A stretch of DNA of 64,000 nucleotides from Massospora cicadina (taxonomy: Eukaryota; Entomophthoromycota; Entomophthoromycetes; Entomophthorales; Entomophthoraceae), in assembly GCA_022478985.1 (NCBI GenBank), contig JAKSZP010014461.1:248001-312000 (forward strand), read 5' to 3'. Positions 11,353 to 22,559 of the stretch are shown here, piece by piece. The notes beneath the pieces are model-generated. The model worked only from the letters and a program-made list of their open reading frames with translations, was not told the DNA's origin and did not search any database. Numbering within the stretch: the first letter of the stretch is position 1; each line of letters begins with the position of its first letter. The translations under genes and the position numbers were made by a program.

Positions 11353-13265
11353 CCAATTTATTTGAGGTAAGCTGACCAGAGGACGGACATTACCAAAACT
11401 AAAAACTAAAAACTAACATAACTAAATGAATTAAACAAAATGCCCAAAATGGGCGAATTGAATGATACACACCAAATGAAAACAACCAACCAATTGGGGC
11501 AGCGGATATTGTTTATCCAACCATGGCGGAAGGGGAGGGGGAATTGGAGGGCTCATCTTCAGCAGCAGCTTCCTCATCCCATAGTAGAGCTCATGTCAAG
11601 GCGGAGAGCAAGGGCCTTAGGGCATTGGTGGAATGTGGTTCAATATCACTAATGATTGGTATCTCATGGAAATTGACAGCTAAGAAAATGGCACTGATGT
11701 ATTCAGCTAAAGCCTTTTCAGCTTTAATGCGGGCATCTGGGAGTTTAATGAACATGGCAATATTGATTTGGGTAATCCTAGCTTTAGGATTCCATGCTAC
11801 AGTTACCACGTCCTGGATAGCTTCATTGACAGTTTTGTGCAATTTATTCACTGTAATCTTACTTTGTGGGGTGAAGGTTGAGGGGGTAACAGGAGGGGGG
11901 ATACCTCCTGTGAGCATTGCCACTGATTTGGCGACAGCTTTGCAGAGAAGATGACAATTGGTGTGGCAGTTTCTATGACTGCAAGCTGGTGGTCCCTGCA
12001 AAATGATTCAGCATTTGGCTGTGGGGCGTATAAACAAGGGGGGTATTTGGCGTCCCATTCAGCATTAATAAACCACTCAATTTGCAGAGATGGTTCTTCA
12101 ATGATATTACCTGATCATCAAATTCAGCCAATAACTCCCATGGGTTCTGGTTGAAATGAATTGGGGAATTGGCGTATGGTTGAGGTTTGATTAATTCGTT
12201 GGAGGAAGCATGGGATTGAACTGGGGTCCAAGCCAGTGCTTGATTGGAGAAATTGTGTGTGGCACTGGGGAGAGAAGGAGGCTGATTGGTGGCTGCAGGT
12301 GCAGCTGCAGCAACAGGCGTTGGGGGAGGGAAAGGTAGAAGTTTTTATACTGGAGAAGGCATAGAGTGGGCAGCAGATTGGAAACCAGCAGATGAAAAGT
12401 CTGAGTCGTCAGAAGCAGATAAGGAGGAGCACTTGCATTTTGAGTGGTCCAACTTGTAATAAGACGGACAGATCATCCGCACGCCCTCAATTCAGGCCCA
12501 TAATGGATGGTCAGGGGCAGAAGAAATGATGGTATGAGGGGGAATCAACAAGGAGATTTTATTAAATACAGGGATGATCATGGCATATGCCTGAGGCCCA
12601 GCGAGGCATTTGGCCCCATTTGGGACCACAAATTGTAAGGTGGGGTTAGAGCCATAGGCTGCCAAACTGTCCATCAGCTCCTGGTGGAGCACCGCAGGGG
12701 GAGGTGGTTGGGCAAACCAGAAAATTGAACCACCAAAGTGATATCTGCTGGGTTCTGGGTCCAAATTGTGGGGAGAGGGGTACCCTGGAATACCAAGGGC
12801 ACAGTTGCTGCCATGGCAGCGTCAGATTCACAGGTGAAGCTGAGATCATAATACCCCTTATAAGGCAGAAATCAATAAAACTGGCGGGAGTCATCACCAC
12901 CTGAGCCATTTCAATAAAGGCTTGGTCATGGTAAGGGAAAAGTTTCCCATAGTTGACCCTTAAGGCTGAAATGAATGTTGCTCCAGGGGAGCACCGGGGG
13001 GCAATGAGGTACCACTTAGGTATGAGCGAGGTGAGCGTCAAGATCCTTAGGAGGAGTGAATCATCCCAGGGGTTTAGTATGGCTAGGTGAGCCAGTCCAA
13101 TTGCATTTTCCTGCCAGATGGAAAATTATAGGAAGTTTTGCCGCTGCCCCACACTGGAGCAGCTGGTGGAGAATCCAAGGACATCAGAGCAAAACCACAG
13201 TGGGTGATCAAAATTTGCTTTTTCATAAGATTTTGCAAAAAAAGTTAACAAAGCGGAAAGAGAGT
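11353..13265 (-). mobile_element. H1: ORF1-only LINE-like retroposon (half-LINE)
   Basis: A perfect 15-bp target duplication TATCAGATCAATCTT (11338-11352 and 13266-13280) brackets a 1.91-kb unit on the minus strand. It starts CTCTCTTTCCGCT and ends with the tail GGTCAGCTTACCTCAAATAA, which is shared with SINE3. A second copy, H2, has the same 5' end, the same length and the same tail, so the family is defined at both ends. There are no LTRs and no reverse transcriptase. It uninterruptedly spans the site where G1 entered H2. Confidence 0.82.
11526..13060 (-). pseudogene. H1 ORF1: Gag-like protein with one zinc knuckle, broken
   Basis: Pieced together from three frames and compared with H2, the gene encodes an N-terminal region, then a block containing LMDSLAAYGSNPTLQFVVPN, then a C-x2-C-x4-H-x4-C zinc knuckle (H1 reads ICPSYYKLDHSKCKC; the second Cys is kept in H2), a Pro/Ser/Gln-rich linker, and a conserved C-terminus ending in SAMV-Gly-stop near 11526. 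The order, with a globular domain before a single knuckle, resembles ORF1 of Tad/I-type LINEs, which bind element RNA. That family assignment is inference. Several frameshifts and stops make the copy non-functional. Confidence 0.6.
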
Positions 13266-13280
13266 TATCAGATCAATCTT

Positions 13281-14300
13281 GGTAATAATTAATGGAATAA
13301 TAAAACAAGGTTGCTATAAAGCACCTGATAGATTCAGACAGGAATGATTTCATCCCAATTTGGATGGGATATCATCCATGAGGATCTAGACCCCTTGGTG
13401 AATTATTATTGTATCCTATTAGGCTTTTAGCATAACACACTGAGACTTGGCTTCAAGGGAAGTGTCAAGGTTTATCCCAGGATAAGGCTTAATCTTTAAA
13501 GGGTAAAATCCTGACAATGTAGCACAAAATAATAAGACCTGATGCATGAGTTTAACAGTGGTCTCCCATGGACAATTAAAGAGTGCATTTAGAGAAAAAA
13601 ACTCGAATTGATGGGAGAGTTAGCCAAGGTCTTGAGACCATGAGCTAATAACTTCACCTCTATATTATATAACTGAATTTTAATGTTAGAAATCCAGCAT
13701 TCTAAAGAAAGATCTGGATTCCTTTTTGGGTACTCCAATACTTATAAGGGCTCCACGGTCCACAAGGCACCGCTGGTTTCATAAACTATGAGTGAATGCG
13801 TTGGTTGGGGTGTTATAAAGGCTCTAACCCAGGGAATTGTTCTCATTTGTCAATTTTTAATTTAGTAAAATAACAAAAATGAAGTTTTTTAATAAACATG
13901 TTTTACTTAAATAATATGGAAAGTGAAAGAGAAGAATAACCCAACACCATACCATTAGCAGGGTGCTGGGTCTTATGTTGTGATGTGGGATGAGCTGAAA
14001 AGATGTACTGCTATAGTTGGGAGTAATTTTGGATTTTTAAATCATTTGATTGACAGTTTTGACTACATTTTCCTTAATAGTACAGGCGACATTTTTTAAG
14101 CTAATCTTGGGTCAATTTCTAAAAAATTCAAAATTTTTTAAAAGTTGTTTTTTTTATTTTTGGATTTGAGTGTTGAGTCTGATCCCAAATTTCACTTTCT
14201 TTTATCTGACTTTTTGCTCAAACTTGTTTTGTTAAAGTGATTTTGCTTTTCAGGATGGTTTCTGGGTGAACCACCTATTGGGAGCAGAGAATGGGGACTG
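13281..14300. other. Intergenic DNA between H1 and H2
   Basis: No supported gene. The stretch is moderately AT-rich, lacks a second copy in the window and shows no terminal repeats. It may hold older unrecognisable repeats. Confidence 0.5.
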
Positions 14301-14319
14301 TATTGCGGTTTTTCTTTTA

Positions 14320-15499
14320 TTTAACTGGGGCAAGCTGACCAGTGGATGGACATTACCAAATCTTGAAGAGGAAAAAATGAATGAACAGATCTACCCAAAC
14401 AGAATGATTAACTGCCCAAAAAGATCAGGTGAAACACAACTAAACGAGAATACAACCAACCAGGTGGGACAGCAACAAGTCACTCATCTCACCATGGCGG
14501 AAGGGAAAAGGGGATTTATTGGCTTATCCTTTATATCAGATTCCATATCAAAGGCAAGTGTGTGGGCCAAGGCGGAGAGCAATGGTGTGGGGTGATCAGC
14601 GACATGGGGAGCGAGTTGGCTGATGGCCAGCTGGTCATCAAAATTGCCTGCATCAAAAATTGCACCTAGGTATTTGGAAAATCTGACTTCCACATGAAGG
14701 TGGATGGAAGGAAGCTGGTATATTAAAGCTGCGGTGGCATGAGTGGTTTTTGTCTTGTCCTGTAAAGCAATAGCAACTTTCTTGATGATGTAATTTTCTT
14801 GTTTGTGGATGTTTAGGGTGTTACGTTTGCCCTGAGAGGCTAGGGTCAGAGCAAGAATGGGATGAGGGAGAACCTTGGCAAATATCACTACTGACAAATC
14901 AGTTACCTCACGGATATCTGTGTTATCTTGGATTTAAGCTGAAGCAACAGCGAGCTGGTGGTCATAGTGGAACACAGCGGAGTTCAGTTGAGAGGGGTGT
15001 AAAATGCCAAAGGATCTGAATGAGTTGTTGTACCTGTATAAATTATTCAATTTGGGTATTCAATTCTTCAATTACATTGCCACTCATCAATTTCATCCAA
15101 TAGAGTCCATGGATTCAAGTAATATTGGAAATTGGGGGTTTGTGAATTATGGGCTGTGGCTGTCAATTGAGGAATAACATGGGATTGAACCATATCAAGC
15201 TGTCTCCTGGTTGGTTGAAGTACATGTGGCACTGGACTGAGGAGGGGCCTAATTGGCAGCTGCGAGTGCTGTATTGGCTGCAGGTTTTGGGGTAGGGGGA
15301 ATAATTGTACCCCATACAAGAAAGGAAGCGAGGTGTGTGGCGTATTGGGGCCAGATGGAGGCAACACAGATCCAGCGGATGCAGCAATATAGGGGCATTT
15401 ATTCTTTTAGTGATCCAACTCAAAGCAGGATGGAAAGATAGTCTGCCCACCCTTGACATGAGCCCAAAGTGGGTGGTTAAAGGGAAGAGGGAATGATGG
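14320..15499 (-). mobile_element. H2, 3' portion (ORF1-only LINE-like retroposon, split by G1)
   Basis: This part continues at 25020-25771 once G1 is removed, giving about 1.93 kb against 1.91 kb for H1. The 3' tail GGTCAGCTTGCCCCAGTTAA starts the element at the left. An approximate target duplication (TATTGCGGTTTTTCTTT at left and TATTGTGGGTTTCCTTG at 25772) has 13 of 17 matches, suggesting that H2 is older than H1. Confidence 0.78.
14484..15499 (-). pseudogene. H2 ORF1, C-terminal part with zinc knuckle
   Basis: Minus-strand frames homologous to H1 ORF1. A knuckle near 15440-15470 reads PSCFELDH, then a stop where Ser is expected, then KNKC; its first Cys has become Phe. A Pro/Gln-rich linker follows, then the C-terminal domain (for example KYLGAIFDAGNFDDQLAISQ, H1 equivalent YISAIFLAVNF), ending PSAMV near 14484. 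H1 and H2 lost different residues, so the two together show that a complete C-x2-C-x4-H-x4-C knuckle existed in the ancestor. Confidence 0.6.
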
Positions 15500-16628
15500 T
15501 GTAAAAATTTACTTAAGAGTTGATTATTGGTCATCAACCCAGTAACCTTTTTACTGCACAGGTTCAGTTTCCTTGTGCACCTTGCGTTGTAAAGAATATA
15601 TGATCTGAAGATAGTATGGAGACTATTATCCATAGTTGAGTTAGAATTGTTATCAGGCCCAATGCTTCAGCCAGTACTTCCAATTAAATACTTGATATGT
15701 CATATTTATAGGGATTTGTTCCCTGTATTACTGTCCACCCAATCTTCGTCAAGATCTCCTGATGACAGTCTATTTTGGCCCAAAAAACAGTCACAGCGAT
15801 CCCTAGTCATGGTTCCCTTTGTCTCTAGATCACCGCTTGGATCTCTACTCTTCTCTCTGAGAGTCTATCAATTATTGCCTTCTGCAATAATATCCTTAAT
15901 ATGGAACTTCACATTGGATGCTGATAGTCTAACTATAACCGAATCTACAATATACTAGTAACAATATTTTTTGTAGTAATAGTTATTTTTTTATTATAGT
16001 GAATCCTAGGGAATTTTTTTAGGGGATATGGCCATCTAACCCTCAGTTGGCACCTCTTCAATGAAACGGCAGCTGTTGCCATTAAATCACCCTTCCTCAT
16101 CTTGGCAGCAATGGTCTTCCCCATCCTGGCTAGGATTCCGTCATTGGACATCCTTGAGACCTCAAATGGAAAGAGTTGGAAACGTGTCCCTAACGTTTTC
16201 CTCTCAATCCAAGCAAACCAACCATAATTGGCTAGCGACCTGCTTAGGTAATGGGACTTTTTACCCATTATGGCAGGTCACTTCACCAAGTGATCAATTC
16301 ACTAGTTGCAGGTGGCATCACTCGCCTTGCAACTCACCATACATTCCCAATCAGTTAGTGATAAAACACAACCAATCCCAATCAGTACACCTGATAGTTA
16401 ATCACTACCAGATGCCCCTATTTCGTTGGCTGCTTCACCCGATGAGATATTAGGTTTTCATCCAGATTGATCCCCAATGGATATGACAGGCGAATATCCC
16501 AAAATCCCCCAAACATAGTTCCTCCAAAATTCGGGCCAACCAATTCTGATTCACTTTGCTTTAGGGAATTTTCCCCTAGTGACACCAGGTAATCTAGCAG
16601 GCTGGTAATATGGGCAAAAATCCCAACA
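15500..16628 (-). repeat. G1 3' LTR
   Basis: Direct repeat of 23890-25019, TG to CA. The polypurine tract (minus strand AAGAGGGGGATG) abuts its inner edge at 16629-16642. Small differences from the 5' LTR are scattered along its length, so the insertion is not recent. Confidence 0.92.
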
Positions 16629-17173
16629 CATCCCCCTCTTGCCTAGATTTTCAGCAAGAAAAGGACTGGGGCATGGGAACACTGCTTCAGACACCTGGTC
16701 AAATACTCCATTGGTTCAAGTGGAGTACACTTGTCAATACTCAATGCTGCTTGGGATGACCTTTAACATACAGCATTCCTCCTCTTCCTCCTCGCTACCA
16801 CCTACTCAAAGCGCAGTCCCCATGACCTCTTGTTGTGCCGGGCTGATTGATTTACTTGTGACAATATTTTTCCTGGGATCAAGTTTTCCCCCCATCAGGG
16901 TATATGACCCTCTGTCATATTCAAGATTCTTGATCTGGCGTCCTTATATTCCTGATTCTCTCCTCATCCTAGACAGGAGACTCTTGCCATCGATGTTCAT
17001 TTTGTGGCTTGATAAAGAATACTTATTTCTATTTGCCCTCATAATTTCGCTCATAACCTCTTGGCTGTAAGTCATTCTTAGTTCTTCCCTTGGAAAGCTT
17101 ATTTCATTAATTTTTGAAATTAATTTCCCAAAGAAGGAGCCTAATGGATTATAGAGTGCATAATGTCAACTTC

Positions 17174-17181
17174 TATATAAG
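17174..17181 (+). promoter_or_regulatory. TATA box of the G1 antisense gene
   Basis: TATATAAG lies 37 bp upstream of the antisense ATG and is followed by a pyrimidine-rich stretch (CATCCCCCCTC). The identical box at almost the same distance is present in G2 (36942-36949, minus). Conservation in two diverged copies supports a promoter for the antisense gene. Function is inferred. Confidence 0.6.
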
Positions 17182-17210
17182 TCTGACATCCCCCCTCTAG
17201 TCCTGCTAAT

Positions 17211-18391
17211 ATGTTGAACTCAGAATACCGCTACCAGAAGCTTCTTAACAGCTTGTCAGATCCGGACCTCCATCTCTTCCAGCAAATGAGTCAGGATGCT
17301 CAATGGAACCTCTTCTATGATCCTTCCAGGACTCATACGCCTAGTCTGGTGAAAGGGGCCGGTCTTCAGTCAAATTACCAGAATTAGTAACCAATCCCTT
17401 CAACTCCAGGTGTGCCATCATTTTGAACAACTCTCAGCTGACTCTTCCCTTGCAGTCAATCCCTGAGTTGGACTTCAAAACCCTTCTGGATTTGGCTCCT
17501 TTTGCTGATGCTCTGAACATCATCATCAATGCTCCTGAGGTTATGCCGGTTGCTTTGGATTGTTTGTACTTGGCTGGGTCAGATTTGATCCCTGAGTTCC
17601 TCTTCTGACTCGGAAAATTCTACCAACCCCCTGTGCTGGTTTCTGAGCCTTCAATTTGGAACAGCATAAATTTTGAGCTCCCATATGCTGAACTTTGGGC
17701 ACAAGTCACCGAGGCGTTGACATTAGTGCTGAATCCTTCTGATCTGGACAGCCTTCTGGATCAGGATACTGCCACTTATGCTCTCCACTTTTCTGGCCAA
17801 GTTCTTCGAAGTTGGTCAATAAAGCTTCCAAGCCTCGCCTGGCTTCCATCAGTCATTCAGCTTCAGCTTCTGTGAAGCCCATAGTCATCATTTGCAAGAT
17901 GCAATCCGCTCTTTACACAACTACCTCTTCTCTGGAGCTTCTCATTGCTATCTTCTATTGATGGAATTAATCAGGGGCATGATTTGACAACCCCCATCAA
18001 ATATTCCTTCTTCGCTGCCAGCTCACATGTCTGGTGTTCTTGATGAGGCCTGTAAGCAGGCACTCAAGACAAATCTTCTGGCGTTGGTGCCTTATCAGGA
18101 TTACATGGGGTTATTCACCAATTGCCTCTTCCTATATTGCTGTTTTCCTCCCCGCTTGGGGTTTCTCAATTGGCTTCTTCTGACATTTCAATTTACCTTC
18201 CCCTAGTCACGTTCTCTCAGGGCTTGGCGTCTGCTTAATGAACGTGGTTTCGTGTAGGTCTCACCTTTGCAAGTGTCCAGTTGCATATCAATTTTGATGG
18301 GCTATTTCTTCCTACCACGATCCATCCTCCCTCCCCCAAGAGGCAACATAGGCGGAATCATCCCCATACTGAGGACGACCAAAAAAAATAA
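17211..18391 (+). pseudogene. G1 antisense gene, about 390 codons, unknown function, decayed copy
   Basis: Starts at ATG 17211 (N-terminus SEYRYQKLLNSLSDPDLHLF after M-L-N) on the strand opposite to gag-pol. The same protein is readable in G2. Blocks shared by both copies include FETLLDLAPFAD (here FKTLLDLAPFAD), ELPYAELWAQVTEALTLVLN, HMSGVLDEACKQALKTNLLA, and here a basic tail SPKRQHRRNHPHTEDDQKK before TAA 18391 that could be a nuclear-localisation signal. No family is recognised. This copy has a 1-nt frameshift near 17365, a stop at 17606-17608 (a stop also occurs there in G2) and a further shift near 17830. It converges tail-to-tail with pol. Accessory and antisense ORFs at this position are known in some plant Ty3 elements; I do not recognise this one. 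Confidence 0.72.
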
Positions 18392-18499
18392 AAATTATAA
18401 AAGTATATTGGCTTTTTTTCTATGCATTTAAAAATCTTTTTTCCAACATCTTTTATCAATTTTTTTTATTCTTATTTCCTTTTTTTAATGGGACTTGAC

Positions 18500-18660
18500 C
18501 TTGTCTCAGTTCAGAGGTCCTTTTTTCCCCCCAAACTGGATACTGGGCACTTAAACCTACCAGTTTTCTATGGTTCAGAGGTCCTTTTTTCAGACTTAAC
18601 CATCTAGGTTGGTTCAGAGGTCCTTTTTAGGACTTGACCTAATCATCAGGACATGACCAA
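18500..18660 (+). repeat. Short tandem-like motif in the G1 pol/antisense spacer
   Basis: TTCAGAGGTCCTTTTT occurs three times between the ends of pol and the antisense gene (around 18509, 18575 and 18612). G2 has weaker versions near 35540-35610. The spacer lies where the two transcripts would converge, so a role in 3' end formation is conceivable but unproven. Confidence 0.45.
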
Positions 18661-18719
18661 CTTAATGGTTCATCAGTCCTTTAGGAACTCTTATTTTTTT
18701 CTTCAATCCAACGCTTTAA

Positions 18720-21700
18720 ATACTTAGTGTGGACTCAATTTACAACTCTTCCATCCAAGAGATTCTTGATGGAGTAAGCATTGGTCACCGTCTTGGCAAT
18801 TACTTTGAATGGATCTGACCACAATGCATCTAATTTGTTTCTTCATCTGAAATCATGTGTATTGCAATAGGAGACTCTTTCTCCTATTCAATATTCTTCT
18901 AATGGCAGTCAGTTCTTATCATCCATCAATTTCACTTGTATCCTTTTCTTTAAGAGTTATATTGAATGCTTGCAATTGCATATTGATCAGGATACTCATC
19001 ATTCAGTTCAGGTATTATTTGGTACTCATCCCCAACGTAGGTTCTACTACCAAATATAATATTGGTGGCAACGCGGCCTTCCTTTCATATAGTAATTCAA
19101 ATGGCATCTTTCCCGTCGCCATATGATGACTGATGTCGTAGGTGAACATCACTGAACTCAGGTATGTTCCTCATGCGGAAGTTCTCCATGTGACTAGCTT
19201 CCTCAGCGTCATGGCCAGCATCCCATTGACCCATTCTGCCAGTCTGTTCATCTCCAGCTGGTATGGTACTGACATGACTTCCTGGATCCCAATTATTTCA
19301 TTTAGCCTCAGGATCACATGAGATGTGAAGTTGGTCCTATTATCACTCAGTATAACTTGTGGACATCCATGCTGGTATACTACTTGATCCAGAATGAATC
19401 TCGCAGTACTGGTAGTGTCTACTATGGTTAGGGCCTTCATCTTGACCCATTTCGTCAGATGATCAATGGCAGCTATGATGTACTTGACTCCTCCTGTGCT
19501 CATAGCCAGCAGTCCCATCACATCAATGGACACCATGTGCCATGCAAATCCAGGTCAGACCTGTCAGTATCCAGTTTTATTCTTGTGTGGTTTATGCAGT
19601 TGGCATTCCATGCAACAAGCCAGATGATCTGCGACATCGTAGTTAATTGATTCCCAGTAATAATACTGGCGAATATGATTTGTTGTTTTTCTCAGGCCTC
19701 TGTTCCAGACAACCTTATGAGCGGCTTGAACTATTGCTGCTCTATCTGACAGTTTTAGAAATAATAGACATTTCCCATTTATTGTCTTGAATACTTGTCC
19801 ATCCATGATTTCAGTGTTTTCCATCGCTTTTTGAAGCGCACCTTGGATTTCTTGAGGCTCATCCTCAATTCTTCCTTCGACCATTCTCTGGAATAGCTCA
19901 TCCGCCTGCGGATATACCAACTAGACCATTGGTAACCATAATAAGCCATCTGAATTCTGGTGAGAAGCCCCCGCTCAGTGGACTATCTCATAATTGTAAG
20001 CCTGAAGCTTAAGTGCCCATTGGGCCAGTCATCCCTCAGGTTACCATAGATCGTGCAGCCAACGCAGCGAAGAGTGGTTATCACCACCTTAAAGTGCATT
20101 CTGTGGACATACACCCAAAACTGCTTACAAGCGTAAATGACCTCAAGGCACTCACGCTCAGTCACAGTGTAATTCCTCTCCGCAGCTGAGAGTGTCTGGC
20201 TCACATATGCCACCGATGTTCATCCTTAAGTTCATCTACTTGGCTCAGTATGGCACCGATCACCATCAATGAAGCTTCAGTTTGAATGATAAACTCCTGA
20301 TCGAAATTTGGATATTTCATAATTGGTGAATTTATCAGATACCAGCGTAAATCATCAAAAGTCCTGGGCCTCTTCATTCCATATAAATCCTTTTTTTGGA
20401 TCCCTTAGTAAATGAAACAAAGGCTCAGCTATTTAAGCAAAGTCCTGAATAAATCTTATGTAGTATCTGACCATCCCAAGGAATACTTGGATGTCTCAGA
20501 CACTCTTCAGCACAGCCATGCGCTCTATAGCTGCTATCTTCTGGGGTTGTGGCTGCAATCCGTTTGTGTTAATCACAAGTCCCAGGTATTCAAGCTCCTT
20601 CTTGAAGAAGTGGCACTTCCGTGGCTTGATCTTCAGGTTGGCTGCGGACAGTCACTTAAATACTTCTTCCAAGTGGTGCAGGTGATCAGTAAATGTTCTA
20701 CTGAACACATTGATATCGTCCAGATATACCAGGACACATGACAACTTCAGGTTGCCTAAATATCGCGTCCAGTGCCATCTGAAATGTTGTGGGCGCATTG
20801 CAAAGACCCTAGGGCATCCTAGTCAGCTGGTAAAACCTGTGCGGTGATAATCACACATTTTTCTTGGTCTTCTTCTAGCAAGTTGATCTGCCAGTATCCT
20901 GAGATTAGGTCCATCGCGAAAAATACTTCGCTTCTCCTAATCAATCCAGCACATCGTTGATCCTTGGTAGGGGATACAATACTTCTTTGTAAATTTATTC
21001 AGCCTCTGATAGTCAATCACTACCTGATTCAATCCATCTTTTTTCTTTATGATCAATATCAGGCTTTCCCAGGGACTTGATGACGTTACTAGAAGCCCAT
21101 GCTTTACTAGTTTACTGATCTCATCTTCCACTACCGCTTCAGCAGCTTTTGATCTTTGGATCAGTCTCATCCTTATTGGTAGATTTTCCCGGTGTTGACC
21201 TTATGAATTACGCCTTGTGCACATCCCAAATCGTGGTCATCCTGAGTGAATACTTCCCAATATCTCTTGAATAATTTGAGCACCTCCTCCTTCTGCCCTT
21301 CCAGCAGAACTGCGAGTTGCTCTCAATCAACCAATAGGTTGATGCTTTAAGCCACTTCATCCGGTAATCCCATTTCCTTGAGAGAACCAAAAACATGGAA
21401 TCGTCTCAATTCTGCCATTGGGATTAAATGAATAAACGTGGTGATTTGATTCCTCTTAATCTTCATCAGTTTTTCGCTTAAGTTCGCCAAGAGAACTCAT
21501 ATTTCTCCATGGCCTGGCATGATTATCCCAGGAGCCACCCATGGCTCCACTCTGGACTTCTTCCAAGGGCTTCTGACTTCTCCATACAACAGCTCCAGAA
21601 TCTCTAAAGTCAACCCTGGGTCAACTATCATCTGCGATCCAGCTGGTATGGTTTTCTCCTTCTTGACCCTTAAGGGAATTCCCTGGGTTTCTAGGATTTC

Positions 21701-22548
21701 TGCCAGCATCTCTCATCACTTCCTACCAACTAATTGGTACTGAATTGGTACAATGTCATCATTATATCAGATTAATGAAGTTATTTCTCCAGTTCAATGG
21801 AACTTCACCATTCTTCTGGTATACTAATGGCAATGTCTGACTCAAATGGTCAAAAATTATCCTCAAAGTTACATTTAACTCCATATTTCTGCAGAAACTC
21901 CATTCCAATCAGGATATCATAGTTTTGGCTCGCCAAAACTATTGCTGGTGCGGATACCACCAATGACCCAAATTGTAGTGGCAGCACACTATACGCTCCA
22001 CAGAAAATGGTGGTGTATGGCCCAGCTATTCTGTATTCTTTCTTGTGTTCCAAGTCTGGAGAGATCTTCATTCTCTTTACCAGCTTGGTTGAGACAATAT
22101 TGATGGGCGCTCTGCTGTCAACTATCACCCGCACCCTCACCCAATTCACCTGAATATCTATATATGTACACTCAGAATATTGTAATAGAGTGTTTACTGA
22201 GTGAATTGCAGCTTTACTAGCTGAATCTAGGGTATAAATGATCTGCGCTGATAATTCAGGAAATGATTCCTTAATCATGCCAAGGGGAATCGACAGATTG
22301 GCCTCATCTAAGCAAACATTGGTTAATTTATCAAGATTCTCAGCGGTCTGAATCTTCTCTGCCAGTTGTCGGGCATATGGCTGGGCAACTTCCTGAACTA
22401 TATTGGGGTCAATCTTCTTTGCCCCATCTCTGGTCACGGCTTTTATGTCCATGTTGACCACTTGATATAGCTGATCCTGCTCATCGTCTACAAACAGATC
22501 ACTAATATCTATCTCTTCATTCATGATATCAGGAGGAACAGGTTTCTC
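18720..22548 (-). pseudogene. pol: G1 pol: protease, RT, RNase H, integrase
   Basis: The minus-strand frame from 22524 to 21850 starts MNEEIDISDLFVDDEQDQLY and holds the protease active site VDSRAPINIVS (G mutated to R). RT follows from about 21190 (IIKKKDGLNQVVIDYQRLN; the catalytic YLDDINVF is readable near 20730 in a broken frame). RNase H is at 19983-20213 (AERNYTVTERECLEVIYACK). Integrase at 19171-19920 has the H-H-C-C finger and D-D-E residues (IDVMG, LSDNRTNF, and Glu in RLAEWVNG). A C-terminal part with YLKRW ends near 18730. The frame is broken by many stops and shifts. No chromodomain was seen. Confidence 0.88.
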
Positions 22549-22559
22549 CGCCGCTCTAG

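Noticed and set aside
11523..11954. 143-codon plus-strand open frame over H1
   Set aside because: It is the shadow of the H1 ORF1 on the minus strand; the minus-strand reading, not this one, is matched by H2.
16639..17070. 143-codon plus-strand frame upstream of the G1 antisense gene
   Set aside because: The matching region of G2 (37175-37448, minus) shares parts of the reading but has several stops. It may be a 5' leader or a second antisense ORF, but the support is too weak to list as a gene.
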